64,000 nt of DNA, taken from assembly GCA_947581855.1 (NCBI GenBank), contig CANPVZ010000014.1, positions 44,564 through 108,563 of the forward strand. The letters run 5' to 3'. Both the position numbers and the translations under genes were made by a program. The notes beneath the pieces are model-generated. The model searched no databases, was not told where the DNA came from, and worked only from the letters and a program-made list of their open reading frames with translations. This document shows, in pieces, positions 26,758-33,441 of the stretch (the first letter of the stretch is position 1; every line of letters begins with the position of its first letter). Source of the stretch: an uncultured Phocaeicola sp. (GTDB lineage Bacteria > Bacteroidota > Bacteroidia > Bacteroidales > Bacteroidaceae).

Positions 26758-26912
26758 ATGCAAGGATAATCGGATTTTGGAAGCGGATAGGTTTTCTGAT
26801 TGTTACCCTTGCAGGAGGTGCGATTCTCATACCTGATGCGAATCTTGGGCCTTTTATTATGGTTTGCTTGTTAAGAGTGGGTGCATTGATTATTAGTCTG
26901 GCAATCAAATAA
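26758..26912 (+). pseudogene. probable frameshifted small membrane protein gene
   Basis: An open frame ending at the TAA at 26910-26912 encodes a plausible membrane peptide (GFLIVTLAGGAILIPDANLG and then FIMVCLLRVGALIISLAIK) but has no start codon in frame. ATG at 26758 reads MQG and then a stop. One extra base in the GGATAATC run near 26764-26771 would join the two frames into a protein of about 51 residues. I therefore read it as a gene broken by a single-base deletion, or as a sequencing error. I do not recognise the family. Chance cannot be excluded for so short a frame. Confidence 0.35.
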
Positions 26913-26992
26913 GCAAGTATGGACAGGTTTACATCCGAAGCACAGTTCATTCGAATAACGGTAAGAAGAGGAAACAGACAGTGACACGCCTG

Positions 26993-27054
26993 TGGCACAC
27001 TTGTGCCATCATTAGTGTCACACTTGTGACATGACTGTTGTCACACTTGTGCCA
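26993..27054. repeat. three 16-bp palindromes at exact 23-bp spacing
   Basis: TGGCACACTTGTGCCA (26993-27008), TGTCACACTTGTGACA (27016-27031) and TGTCACACTTGTGCCA (27039-27054) start exactly 23 bp apart. The first two are perfect palindromes and the third has one mismatched pair. A half-copy, TGGCACAAC, follows at 27061. Such phased dyads look like an array of protein-binding sites. They lie about 480-540 bp upstream of the sigma-54-type promoter of the kdp block, where enhancer sites would be expected. Confidence 0.75.
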
Positions 27055-27077
27055 AAGGGGTGGCACAACTTCTTACA

Positions 27078-27240
27078 GCGGGAAGATACATAAAGCGGGA
27101 AGATACTTACAGTGGGAAGATACTTACAGCAGGAAGATATGTGAAGCGGAAAGATACTTACAACGGGAAGATACTTACAGCAGGAAGATATGTGAAGCGG
27201 GAAAATACTTAAAGTGGAAAGATACATGAAGCAGGAAGAT
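27078..27240. repeat. 17-bp tandem repeat array, about 9.6 copies
   Basis: Units of the type GCGGGAAGATACTTACA start at 27078 and recur every 17 bp with no length change through 27230, with a partial tenth copy to 27240. Units differ by a few bases: ATACTTACA alternates with ATATGTGAA and ATACATAAA. Since 17 is not a multiple of three, the array is unlikely to code for protein, although two frames happen to stay open. It lies between the phased palindromes and the kdp promoter. Confidence 0.85.
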
Positions 27241-27415
27241 GGTACTTCACCTTTCCACTATAAAGAAATACTATAGATTACGCATCCTAAACTATACCAA
27301 AGGCGATAAGGCCGAAACTATATGTTTGTTGAAGATAGGTTACATCACACTGTACATCAAAAATAGAGAAATAGGGCATGAAGTCTTGGCTTCTTCCTCT
27401 CCAATTATGTCCACT

Positions 27416-27455
27416 ACCCTTCCAAAATGATAACGCCCTTTCATTTTGGAAGGGT
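27416..27455. terminator. strong 15-bp hairpin upstream of kdp
   Basis: ACCCTTCCAAAATGA (27416-27430) and TCATTTTGGAAGGGT (27441-27455) pair perfectly around a 10-nt loop. A U-rich tail is short (TTCCTC), so it may be a terminator, an attenuator or an RNA-stability element. The stop codon of a doubtful 63-codon frame lies in the left arm. It sits about 75 bp before the sigma-54-type promoter and would insulate kdp from upstream transcription. Confidence 0.6.
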
Positions 27456-27531
27456 TTCCTCGTATGTTCGGTTCATATCCCGAATCGTTATTTGTCTGTA
27501 TGTGTGGAAGATAGAATATGATATGTATGTT

Positions 27532-27547
27532 TGGCATCCATATTGCC
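27532..27547 (+). promoter_or_regulatory. sigma-54-type (-24/-12) promoter of the kdp operon
   Basis: TGGCAT (27532-27537), 5 bp, then TTGCC (27543-27547) gives GG-N10-GC, the defining spacing of sigma-54 promoters. The bases agree well with the TGGCACG-N4-TTGCW consensus. Transcription would start near 27558, 36 bp before the first small gene of the block. No TAnnTTTG box is seen here. If it is real, kdp expression needs an NtrC-type activator. Confidence 0.6.
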
Positions 27548-27593
27548 ATTTTAATTCGTGATAATTGAATGTTTAACTCAAATAGAAAGTATT

Positions 27594-27692
27594 ATGGATT
27601 TATTTTCAATTGGATTTTTGGTGTGTATATGTAGTGGAGCAAGCTGCTTTTGGCTCTTTGGCAAATGCATCGACTGGTTTGAAAAAATCTAA
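27594..27692 (+). CDS. 32-residue predicted membrane protein at the head of the kdp operon
   Basis: ATG at 27594 opens a 32-codon frame: MDLFSIGFLVCICSGASCFW followed by LFGKCIDWFEKI. It has one hydrophobic segment and ends in a charged DWFEKI tail. It starts 36 bp after the predicted sigma-54 transcription start and ends 20 bp before kdpF. I vaguely recall similar short peptides ahead of kdp genes in related bacteria but cannot name a family. It may be a second small subunit or regulator of the Kdp pump. This is an inference from position and size. Confidence 0.55.
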   Translation: MDLFSIGFLVCICSGASCFWLFGKCIDWFEKI

Positions 27693-27712
27693 AAGGAAAG
27701 GAGAACTGGATT

Positions 27713-27793
27713 ATGTATACATCGTTGTTTATCATCAGTTTGGTAATGTTCGGATACCTGTTGTATGTACTCGTCAAACCGGAAAAGTTCTAA
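27713..27793 (+). CDS. kdpF: K+-transporting ATPase small subunit KdpF
   Basis: A 26-residue hydrophobic peptide, MYTSLFIISLVMFGYLLYVL followed by VKPEKF. One membrane helix and a C-terminal VKPEKF match the usual KdpF pattern (LxxYLxYxLxxPExF). KdpF stabilises the KdpABC complex in the inner membrane. An AAAGGAAAGGAGAA sequence precedes the start, an unusually good ribosome-binding site for this phylum. kdpA begins 12 bp after its stop. Confidence 0.85.
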   Translation: MYTSLFIISLVMFGYLLYVLVKPEKF

Positions 27794-27805
27794 TCGAAAG
27801 AAAGT

Positions 27806-29512
27806 ATGAACACAGAGATTTTAGGAGTGATACTCCAGATAGTCCTTATGGTAGGACTGAGTTATCCGTTGGGAAAATATATTGCTCGGGTTTATAAAGG
27901 AGAGAAGACTTGTCTCGATTTCCTGAAGCCCGTGGAGAGGTGGATGTACCGCCTAAGCGGTATCAATCCCTATGAAGAAATGGATTGGAAGACGTTTTTG
28001 CGGGCATTGCTCGTGGTCAACCTATTCTGGTTCGTGTGGGGAATGTTTTTGTTAGTGATGCAGGGCGTATTGCCGCTCAATCCTGATAATAACCCAGGGC
28101 AGACGGTCCATCAGGCATTCAATACTTGTATCAGTTTTATGGTGAACTGCAATCTGCAGCACTACAGCGGCGAGAGCGGGTTGACTTACTTCACCCAACT
28201 GTTTGTTATCATGCTGTTTCAGTTCATCACCGCTGCTACGGGTATGGCAGCCATGGCAGGAGTTATGAAGGCGCTGGCAGCAAAGACCACCAAAACTATC
28301 GGTAACTTCTACCGTTATTTAGTACTCAGCGTTACCCGTATCCTTCTGCCGTTATCGCTCATTGTGGGTTTCATCCTCATCCTGCAAGGCACGCCGATGG
28401 GTTTCGACGGGAAGATGAAAGTGACCACACTCGAAGGAGCTGAACAGATGGTCTCGCAGGGTCCGACAGCTGCTATTGTCGCCATTAAGCAATTGGGTAC
28501 CAACGGCGGTGGTTATTTTGGTGTCAATTCATCGCATCCGTTGGAGAATCCCACTTATCTCACCAATATGGTGGAATGCTTGTCGATACTGATTATCCCC
28601 ATGGCGATGGTCTTTGCGTTCGGATTCTATCTGCGTCGTCGCAAGCTGGGCTACAGTATCTATGGCGTAATGCTCTTCGCTTATCTGACCTGCACTGCTG
28701 TTAACGTGTATCAGGAAATGAACGGTAATCCCCGTATCGACGAGATGGGTATTGCACAGGCAGGAGGCTCGATGGAGGGCAAGGAAGTGCGCCTCGGTTC
28801 TGCCGCTACGGGCTTGTGGAGTGTGGCGACCACAGTTACGTCTAATGGATCTGTCAACGGCATGCACGACTCCATGATGCCTCTTTCGGGCATGATTGAG
28901 ATGCTGAATATGCAAATTAACACTTGGTTTGGTGGCGTTGGCGTGGGATGGATGAACTATTTCACTTTTATCATCATTGCCGTCTTCATCAGCGGACTGA
29001 TGGTAGGTCGTACGCCGGAATTTCTGGGGCATAAGGTGGAGGCGCGTGAAATGAAGATTGCCTCTATCGTAGCTCTGTTGCATCCGATTATTATCCTTGT
29101 GGGGACAGCACTTGCCGCCTATCTGTTCGTTCATGTACCGCAGTTTGTGGCCAATGAAGGCGGATGGCTGAATAATCCCGGCTACCACGGTTTGAGTGAG
29201 ATGCTGTATGAGTACACCTCTTCTGCCGCCAACAATGGATCGGGATTTGAGGGACTGGGCGACAATACCTGGTTTTGGAACTACTCATGCGGAATAGTCC
29301 TGATGCTGGGACGTTTCGTGCCTATTGTTGGACAGGTGGCGATTGCCGGCATCTTGGCGCAAAAGAAATACATCCCTGAGAGTGCGGGAACCTTGAAGAC
29401 CGACACTGCGACATTCGGTGTGATGACTTTTTTGGTCATATGTATCATTGCCGCTTTAGCATTCTTTCCTGTTCACGCCCTCAGTACTATTGCAGAACAT
29501 TTAAGCTTATAA
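27806..29512 (+). CDS. kdpA: K+-transporting ATPase subunit A
   Basis: KdpA is the potassium-selective channel-like subunit of the high-affinity KdpFABC pump. The 568-residue protein has about ten membrane helices with four pore-loop segments. Visible are NCNLQHYSGESGLTY (first loop) and GTNGGGYFGVNSSHPLENP (second loop), with NNGSGFEGL near the C-terminus. The length is usual. The gene and its followers are visibly richer in G+C and in C/G-ending codons than the flanking genes, which suggests acquisition or strong codon selection. kdpB follows 6 bp later. Confidence 0.97.
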   Translation: MNTEILGVILQIVLMVGLSYPLGKYIARVYKGEKTCLDFLKPVERWMYRLSGINPYEEMDWKTFLRALLVVNLFWFVWGMFLLVMQGVLPLNPDNNPGQTVHQAFNTCISFMVNCNLQHYSGESGLTYFTQLFVIMLFQFITAATGMAAMAGVMKALAAKTTKTIGNFYRYLVLSVTRILLPLSLIVGFILILQGTPMGFDGKMKVTTLEGAEQMVSQGPTAAIVAIKQLGTNGGGYFGVNSSHPLENPTYLTNMVECLSILIIPMAMVFAFGFYLRRRKLGYSIYGVMLFAYLTCTAVNVYQEMNGNPRIDEMGIAQAGGSMEGKEVRLGSAATGLWSVATTVTSNGSVNGMHDSMMPLSGMIEMLNMQINTWFGGVGVGWMNYFTFIIIAVFISGLMVGRTPEFLGHKVEAREMKIASIVALLHPIIILVGTALAAYLFVHVPQFVANEGGWLNNPGYHGLSEMLYEYTSSAANNGSGFEGLGDNTWFWNYSCGIVLMLGRFVPIVGQVAIAGILAQKKYIPESAGTLKTDTATFGVMTFLVICIIAALAFFPVHALSTIAEHLSL

Positions 29513-29518
29513 TTCAAA

Positions 29519-31552
29519 ATGAAACATAACAATTCAGTATCCTTGTTCCAAAAGGAGCAAGTCCAAGAGAGCATCAGACAGTCTTTCGTGAAGCTTGACC
29601 CCCGCCTGATGGTCAAAAATCCGATAATGTTTACCGTAGAAGTCTGTACAGCCATTATGATTCCGGTGACACTCTATTCGGTGTTCAACAGTCAACAGGG
29701 ATCCTTTTCGTATAATGCAGGGGTGTTTGTCATTCTCCTATTCACGCTGTTGTTCGCCAATTTCGCCGAAGCCATCGCTGAAGCGCGTGGTAAGGCACAG
29801 GCCGACAGCTTGCGTAAGACTCGTGAGGAGACTCCGGCTCGTCTTCTAGTGAATGGAAAGATAAAGACCGTTAGCAGTTCGCAACTGAAGAAAGACGATG
29901 AGTTTGTTTGTGAAGCAGGCGACGTTATTCCCGCGGACGGAGAGATTGTGGAGGGTTTGGCCTCCATCGATGAAAGTGCCATTACCGGTGAGTCGGCTCC
30001 TGTCATCCGTGAGGCGGGTGGGGATAAGAGCAGTGTTACCGGCGGTACCAAGGTGCTTTCCGATCGTATCTGTGTGAGGGTGACCACCCAACCGGGTGAA
30101 AGTTTCCTCGACAAGATGATTGCCCTGGTGGAAGGAGCGTCTCGACAGAAGACACCGAATGAGATAGCCCTGACTATCCTCCTGGCAGTGTTCACACTGG
30201 TGTTCATCATCGTTTGCATCACGCTGAAACCATTTGCCGATTATACGTGCACAGCCATTACCATAGCTTCGTTCATTTCACTTTTCGTATGTCTCATTCC
30301 CACCACTATTGGCGGCCTCTTGTCTGCCATAGGCATTGCGGGAATGGATCGTGCGTTGCGGGCCAATGTGATTACTAAATCGGGCAAAGCCGTTGAGACA
30401 GCAGGGGATTTGGATACTCTGCTGCTCGACAAGACGGGGACTATTACCTTCGGCAACCGTAAGGCGACCGCATTTTATCCGGTTGAAAGCATAGACAAGA
30501 ATAAGTTCATTGAGTACTGCCTGTTATCTTCCGTTTCCGATGACACTCCGGAAGGAAAATCGATTGTGGAACTTGCCCGTCAAAACGGTCTGAAAATACA
30601 TCGTCTCCATACAGAAGGCTCGCAAATGGTCAAGTTCACCGCAGAGACCAAATCTTCCGGCATCAAACTGAAAGATGGGACGGAGATAAAGAAAGGAGCC
30701 TATGACACTATGCGTAAGCTGTCGGAGGACGCAGGAAATCTCTTCCCGGAGTATATCATGAGCCTAGTGGAGAAAATCACTTCCAACGGTGGTACGCCTT
30801 TGGTGGTATGTGTCAACAAGAAAGTTGTCGGAGTGATTGAATTACAGGACGTTATTAAGCCGGGCATTCAGGAACGTTTTCAGCGGTTACGTAAAATGGG
30901 TGTGAAGACTGTTATGGTGACGGGCGATAATCCGCTGACAGCAAAATATATAGCAGATAAAGCAGGTGTAGATGATTTCATTGCCGAAGCAAAGCCTGAG
31001 GACAAGATGAATTACATCCGAAGAGAACAGGCCGAAGGGAAGCTGGTTGCCATGATGGGTGATGGTACGAACGATGCTCCGGCATTGGCGCAGGCCGACA
31101 TCGGTGTGGCGATGAACAGCGGCACACAGGCAGCCAAGGAGGCAGGCAACATGGTGGATCTGGATAATGATCCGACCAAGCTGATAGAAATTGTGGAAAT
31201 CGGTAAACAATTGTTGATGACGCGGGGTACGTTGACCACGTTTTCTATTGCTAACGATGTGGCGAAGTACTTCGCCATTGTTCCCGCCCTGTTTATGGTT
31301 TCTATTCCTGAATTGGCGGCACTCAACATCATGGGACTGCATTCGCCCGAAAGCGCTATCCTGTCAGCCGTGATTTTCAATGCCATCATCATTCCGATAT
31401 TGATTCCGCTCGCATTGCGCGGAGTGGAGTATAAGCCTATCGGAGCCAGTGCGTTGCTTCGTCGCAACCTGTTCATCTACGGTTTGGGCGGCATTATTGC
31501 ACCGTTCGTAGGCATAAAGCTGATAGACCTTTTAATCGGAGTTTTCTTTTAA
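29519..31552 (+). CDS. kdpB: K+-transporting ATPase subunit B (P-type ATPase)
   Basis: The catalytic P-type ATPase subunit of KdpFABC, 677 residues. The actuator motif TGES is at residues 156-159. The phosphorylation site is Asp304 in DKTGTIT, and the hinge motif MMGDGTNDAPALAQAD is present near residue 515. Membrane helices flank these domains as in the family. The length is normal. It lies between kdpA (6-bp gap) and kdpC (62-bp gap). Confidence 0.97.
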   Translation: MKHNNSVSLFQKEQVQESIRQSFVKLDPRLMVKNPIMFTVEVCTAIMIPVTLYSVFNSQQGSFSYNAGVFVILLFTLLFANFAEAIAEARGKAQADSLRKTREETPARLLVNGKIKTVSSSQLKKDDEFVCEAGDVIPADGEIVEGLASIDESAITGESAPVIREAGGDKSSVTGGTKVLSDRICVRVTTQPGESFLDKMIALVEGASRQKTPNEIALTILLAVFTLVFIIVCITLKPFADYTCTAITIASFISLFVCLIPTTIGGLLSAIGIAGMDRALRANVITKSGKAVETAGDLDTLLLDKTGTITFGNRKATAFYPVESIDKNKFIEYCLLSSVSDDTPEGKSIVELARQNGLKIHRLHTEGSQMVKFTAETKSSGIKLKDGTEIKKGAYDTMRKLSEDAGNLFPEYIMSLVEKITSNGGTPLVVCVNKKVVGVIELQDVIKPGIQERFQRLRKMGVKTVMVTGDNPLTAKYIADKAGVDDFIAEAKPEDKMNYIRREQAEGKLVAMMGDGTNDAPALAQADIGVAMNSGTQAAKEAGNMVDLDNDPTKLIEIVEIGKQLLMTRGTLTTFSIANDVAKYFAIVPALFMVSIPELAALNIMGLHSPESAILSAVIFNAIIIPILIPLALRGVEYKPIGASALLRRNLFIYGLGGIIAPFVGIKLIDLLIGVFF

Positions 31553-31614
31553 AACGAAGAATCATGAATTATCATTAGATTCGTTGAATAGTCACACTTA
31601 AATAAGTAAATAAG

Positions 31615-32187
31615 ATGAAGAATTTTTTGAAAGCAATAAGGTTGACCTTGGTGTTCTGTGTAGTTTTGTCAGTGGGTTACATAGGCATATTATGGTTGTT
31701 CGCCAAAGTAGCAGGTCCCAATGGTGGTAATGCGGAAATAGTGACTTTAAACGGTAAGATTGTGGGTGCCGCCAAGGTGGGGCAGCAGTTTTCTTCCAAC
31801 CGCTATTTTTGGACACGTCCATCTTGTGCCGGTGATGGCTACGATGCTACCAATTCGTGTGGTAGCAACAAGGGGCCTACGAATCCCGAATATCTTGCTG
31901 AGGTGGAGGCACGCATTGATACTTTTCTGGCGCACCATCCCTATTTGGAACGCAAAGAGGTCCCGGCAGAGATGGTAACAGCCAGCGGATCAGGGCTCGA
32001 CCCGGACATCACGCCCCAATGCGCTTTTGTACAGGTGAAGCGTGTGGCGAATGCTAGGGGTATGAATGAAAACCAGGTTAGGGAAATGGTGGAAAAGGCG
32101 GTGGAAAGGCCGTTGCTTGGACTTTTTGGTACAGCCACGGTCAACGTGCTGAAACTGAATATCGCGCTTGATGAAGCCACTAAATAA
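31615..32187 (+). CDS. kdpC: K+-transporting ATPase subunit C
   Basis: KdpC, 190 residues, has one N-terminal membrane helix (about residues 8-30) and a periplasmic domain. Family motifs are VGQQFSSNRYFWTRPS, then GSNKGPTNP, then GSGLDPDITPQCAFVQVKRV. It helps bind ATP and assemble the pump. The 62-bp gap after kdpB is the largest within the four-subunit group. The KdpD-type sensor gene follows about 100 bp later. Confidence 0.96.
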   Translation: MKNFLKAIRLTLVFCVVLSVGYIGILWLFAKVAGPNGGNAEIVTLNGKIVGAAKVGQQFSSNRYFWTRPSCAGDGYDATNSCGSNKGPTNPEYLAEVEARIDTFLAHHPYLERKEVPAEMVTASGSGLDPDITPQCAFVQVKRVANARGMNENQVREMVEKAVERPLLGLFGTATVNVLKLNIALDEATK

Positions 32188-32271
32188 ATAGGGGTGTAGC
32201 AATAATCTTCCGGGCTTTATATCTTTCTTTTCCGTCTGTGGATAAAAGTGAGTATAAATCAGTATCATATA

Positions 32272-32279
32272 TATTTGAC
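32272..32279 (+). promoter_or_regulatory. possible internal -7 element before the sensor gene
   Basis: TATATTTG fits TAnnTTTG and lies 12 bp before the ATG at 32292. It argues against the longer frame that starts at 32238 and could allow separate expression of the sensor genes. Confidence 0.3.
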
Positions 32280-32291
32280 ATAAAATATCAA

Positions 32292-33425
32292 ATGGAAACA
32301 AAAGAAGACCATGCACAGCAGTTTCTCAACCTCATTCGACGGTCGCAACGAGGCAAGTTCAAACTTTACATCGGCATGATAGCCGGTGTGGGCAAAACTT
32401 TTCGCATGCTTCAGGACGCCCGTGAGATGAGACGACAGGGTATCGACGTGCAAATAGGATATGTGGAGACACACGGGCGGCTCGACACGGAGAAGGTATT
32501 AAGAGGATTGCCCGTAATCCCGAGGCAGAAGATATTCTATAAGGGGAAGGAGGTGGAGGAGATGGATCTCGATGCTATTTTGCGGCTGCATCCGGAGATA
32601 GTGATTGTGGACGAACTGGCACACTCCAACATTGAGGGAAGCCGCAATGAAAAGCGGTGGCAGGACGTTATGGAACTGCTAGACGCAGGTATCAACGTGC
32701 TGTCGGCAGTCAACATCCAGCATATCGAGAGTCTCAACGATGAAGTGCGTGGTATCGTGGGTATCAAGGTGCAGGAACGTGTACCCGACCGTATGGTTAG
32801 GGAGGCCGATGAGGTGGTGAATATCGACCTGACAGCCGAGGAGCTTATAGACCGCTTAAAGGCTGGAAAGATATACCGGAAAGATAAGGTAAAGACAGCA
32901 CTCGATAACTTTTTTAAGACGGAGAACATTCTGCAATTGCGCGAACTGGCCCTTAAGGAGGTAGCCTACAGCGTAGGCCGGAAGGTGGAGAGTGAGGTTA
33001 CTACCGTGCGTGGCGAAAAGACGGTAGGGGTGGTGCGCTTGTTGGTGTGTGTGAGCAGCAACGAGCAGACACAGCAAACTATCATCCGCAAAGCGGCGCG
33101 GGTGGCGGCACGCTATGATGGGGAGCTTATTGCCCTTTATGTCCAGACTTCCCGAGAAGACAACGACCGCATACCGCTTGCCACGCAGCGTCATCTGATG
33201 AGCCATTTAGAACTGGCGGTACAATTGGGAGGCACTATCAGGCAACTGAAGTCCGATAACATAGAGCAGGCGATTATAGACACCTGCAGGAACGAGCATG
33301 TCACGTTACTCTGTATGGGACAGCCTTCTTTCTCCGTACCTCGTATTTGGCTCAAGGCGGCACGTTATGAGAAATTTCTGAAAGCATTGAAGGAGATGAA
33401 GATTGATTTGATTATTTTTGCATAA
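32292..33425 (+). CDS. kdpD: KdpD sensor half without kinase domain
   Basis: A 377-residue cytoplasmic protein matching only the N-terminal part of KdpD. The KdpD domain (about residues 20-230) has the Walker A-like loop GMIAGVGKT at 28-36, then VETHGR and VIVDELAHSN. A universal-stress-protein-like domain (about 245-370) follows. The four membrane helices, GAF and histidine kinase parts of classical KdpD are absent. They appear replaced by the separate kinase encoded next. The frame is open to 32238, but a -7 box lies in that extension, so ATG at 32292 is preferred. It probably senses K+ or turgor together with the neighbouring kinase. Confidence 0.85.
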   Translation: METKEDHAQQFLNLIRRSQRGKFKLYIGMIAGVGKTFRMLQDAREMRRQGIDVQIGYVETHGRLDTEKVLRGLPVIPRQKIFYKGKEVEEMDLDAILRLHPEIVIVDELAHSNIEGSRNEKRWQDVMELLDAGINVLSAVNIQHIESLNDEVRGIVGIKVQERVPDRMVREADEVVNIDLTAEELIDRLKAGKIYRKDKVKTALDNFFKTENILQLRELALKEVAYSVGRKVESEVTTVRGEKTVGVVRLLVCVSSNEQTQQTIIRKAARVAARYDGELIALYVQTSREDNDRIPLATQRHLMSHLELAVQLGGTIRQLKSDNIEQAIIDTCRNEHVTLLCMGQPSFSVPRIWLKAARYEKFLKALKEMKIDLIIFA

Positions 33426-33441
33426 CGGTACATATAAGACC

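Larger units (their letters stand above)
26620..27593. other. 974-bp gene-poor region upstream of kdp
   Basis: The largest gap in the window. From left to right it holds a probable broken small membrane-protein gene, three phased 16-bp palindromes, a 17-bp tandem array, a doubtful 63-codon frame at 27239-27430, a strong hairpin, and a sigma-54-type promoter. Each well-supported element is listed separately. Several of the open frames in this stretch arise because the tandem repeat contains no stop codons in some frames, and I do not accept them as genes. Confidence 0.6.

Noticed and set aside
26720..26998. 92-codon leftward frame upstream of the SDR gene.
   Set aside because: It is antisense to the hydrophobic pseudogene and the palindrome region, has a biased composition and no family signs.
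27018..27229. Open frames on both strands across the 17-bp tandem array, with repeating Tyr/Lys-rich or Ser/Cys-rich peptides.
   Set aside because: They exist only because the repeat unit lacks stop codons in those frames. The 17-bp period is not a multiple of three, starts are poor and no domain is seen.
27239..27430. 63-codon frame starting ATG and ending inside a hairpin.
   Set aside because: It starts in the last repeat unit, has no recognisable family or promoter, and ends within the stem. I treat it as chance, with low certainty.
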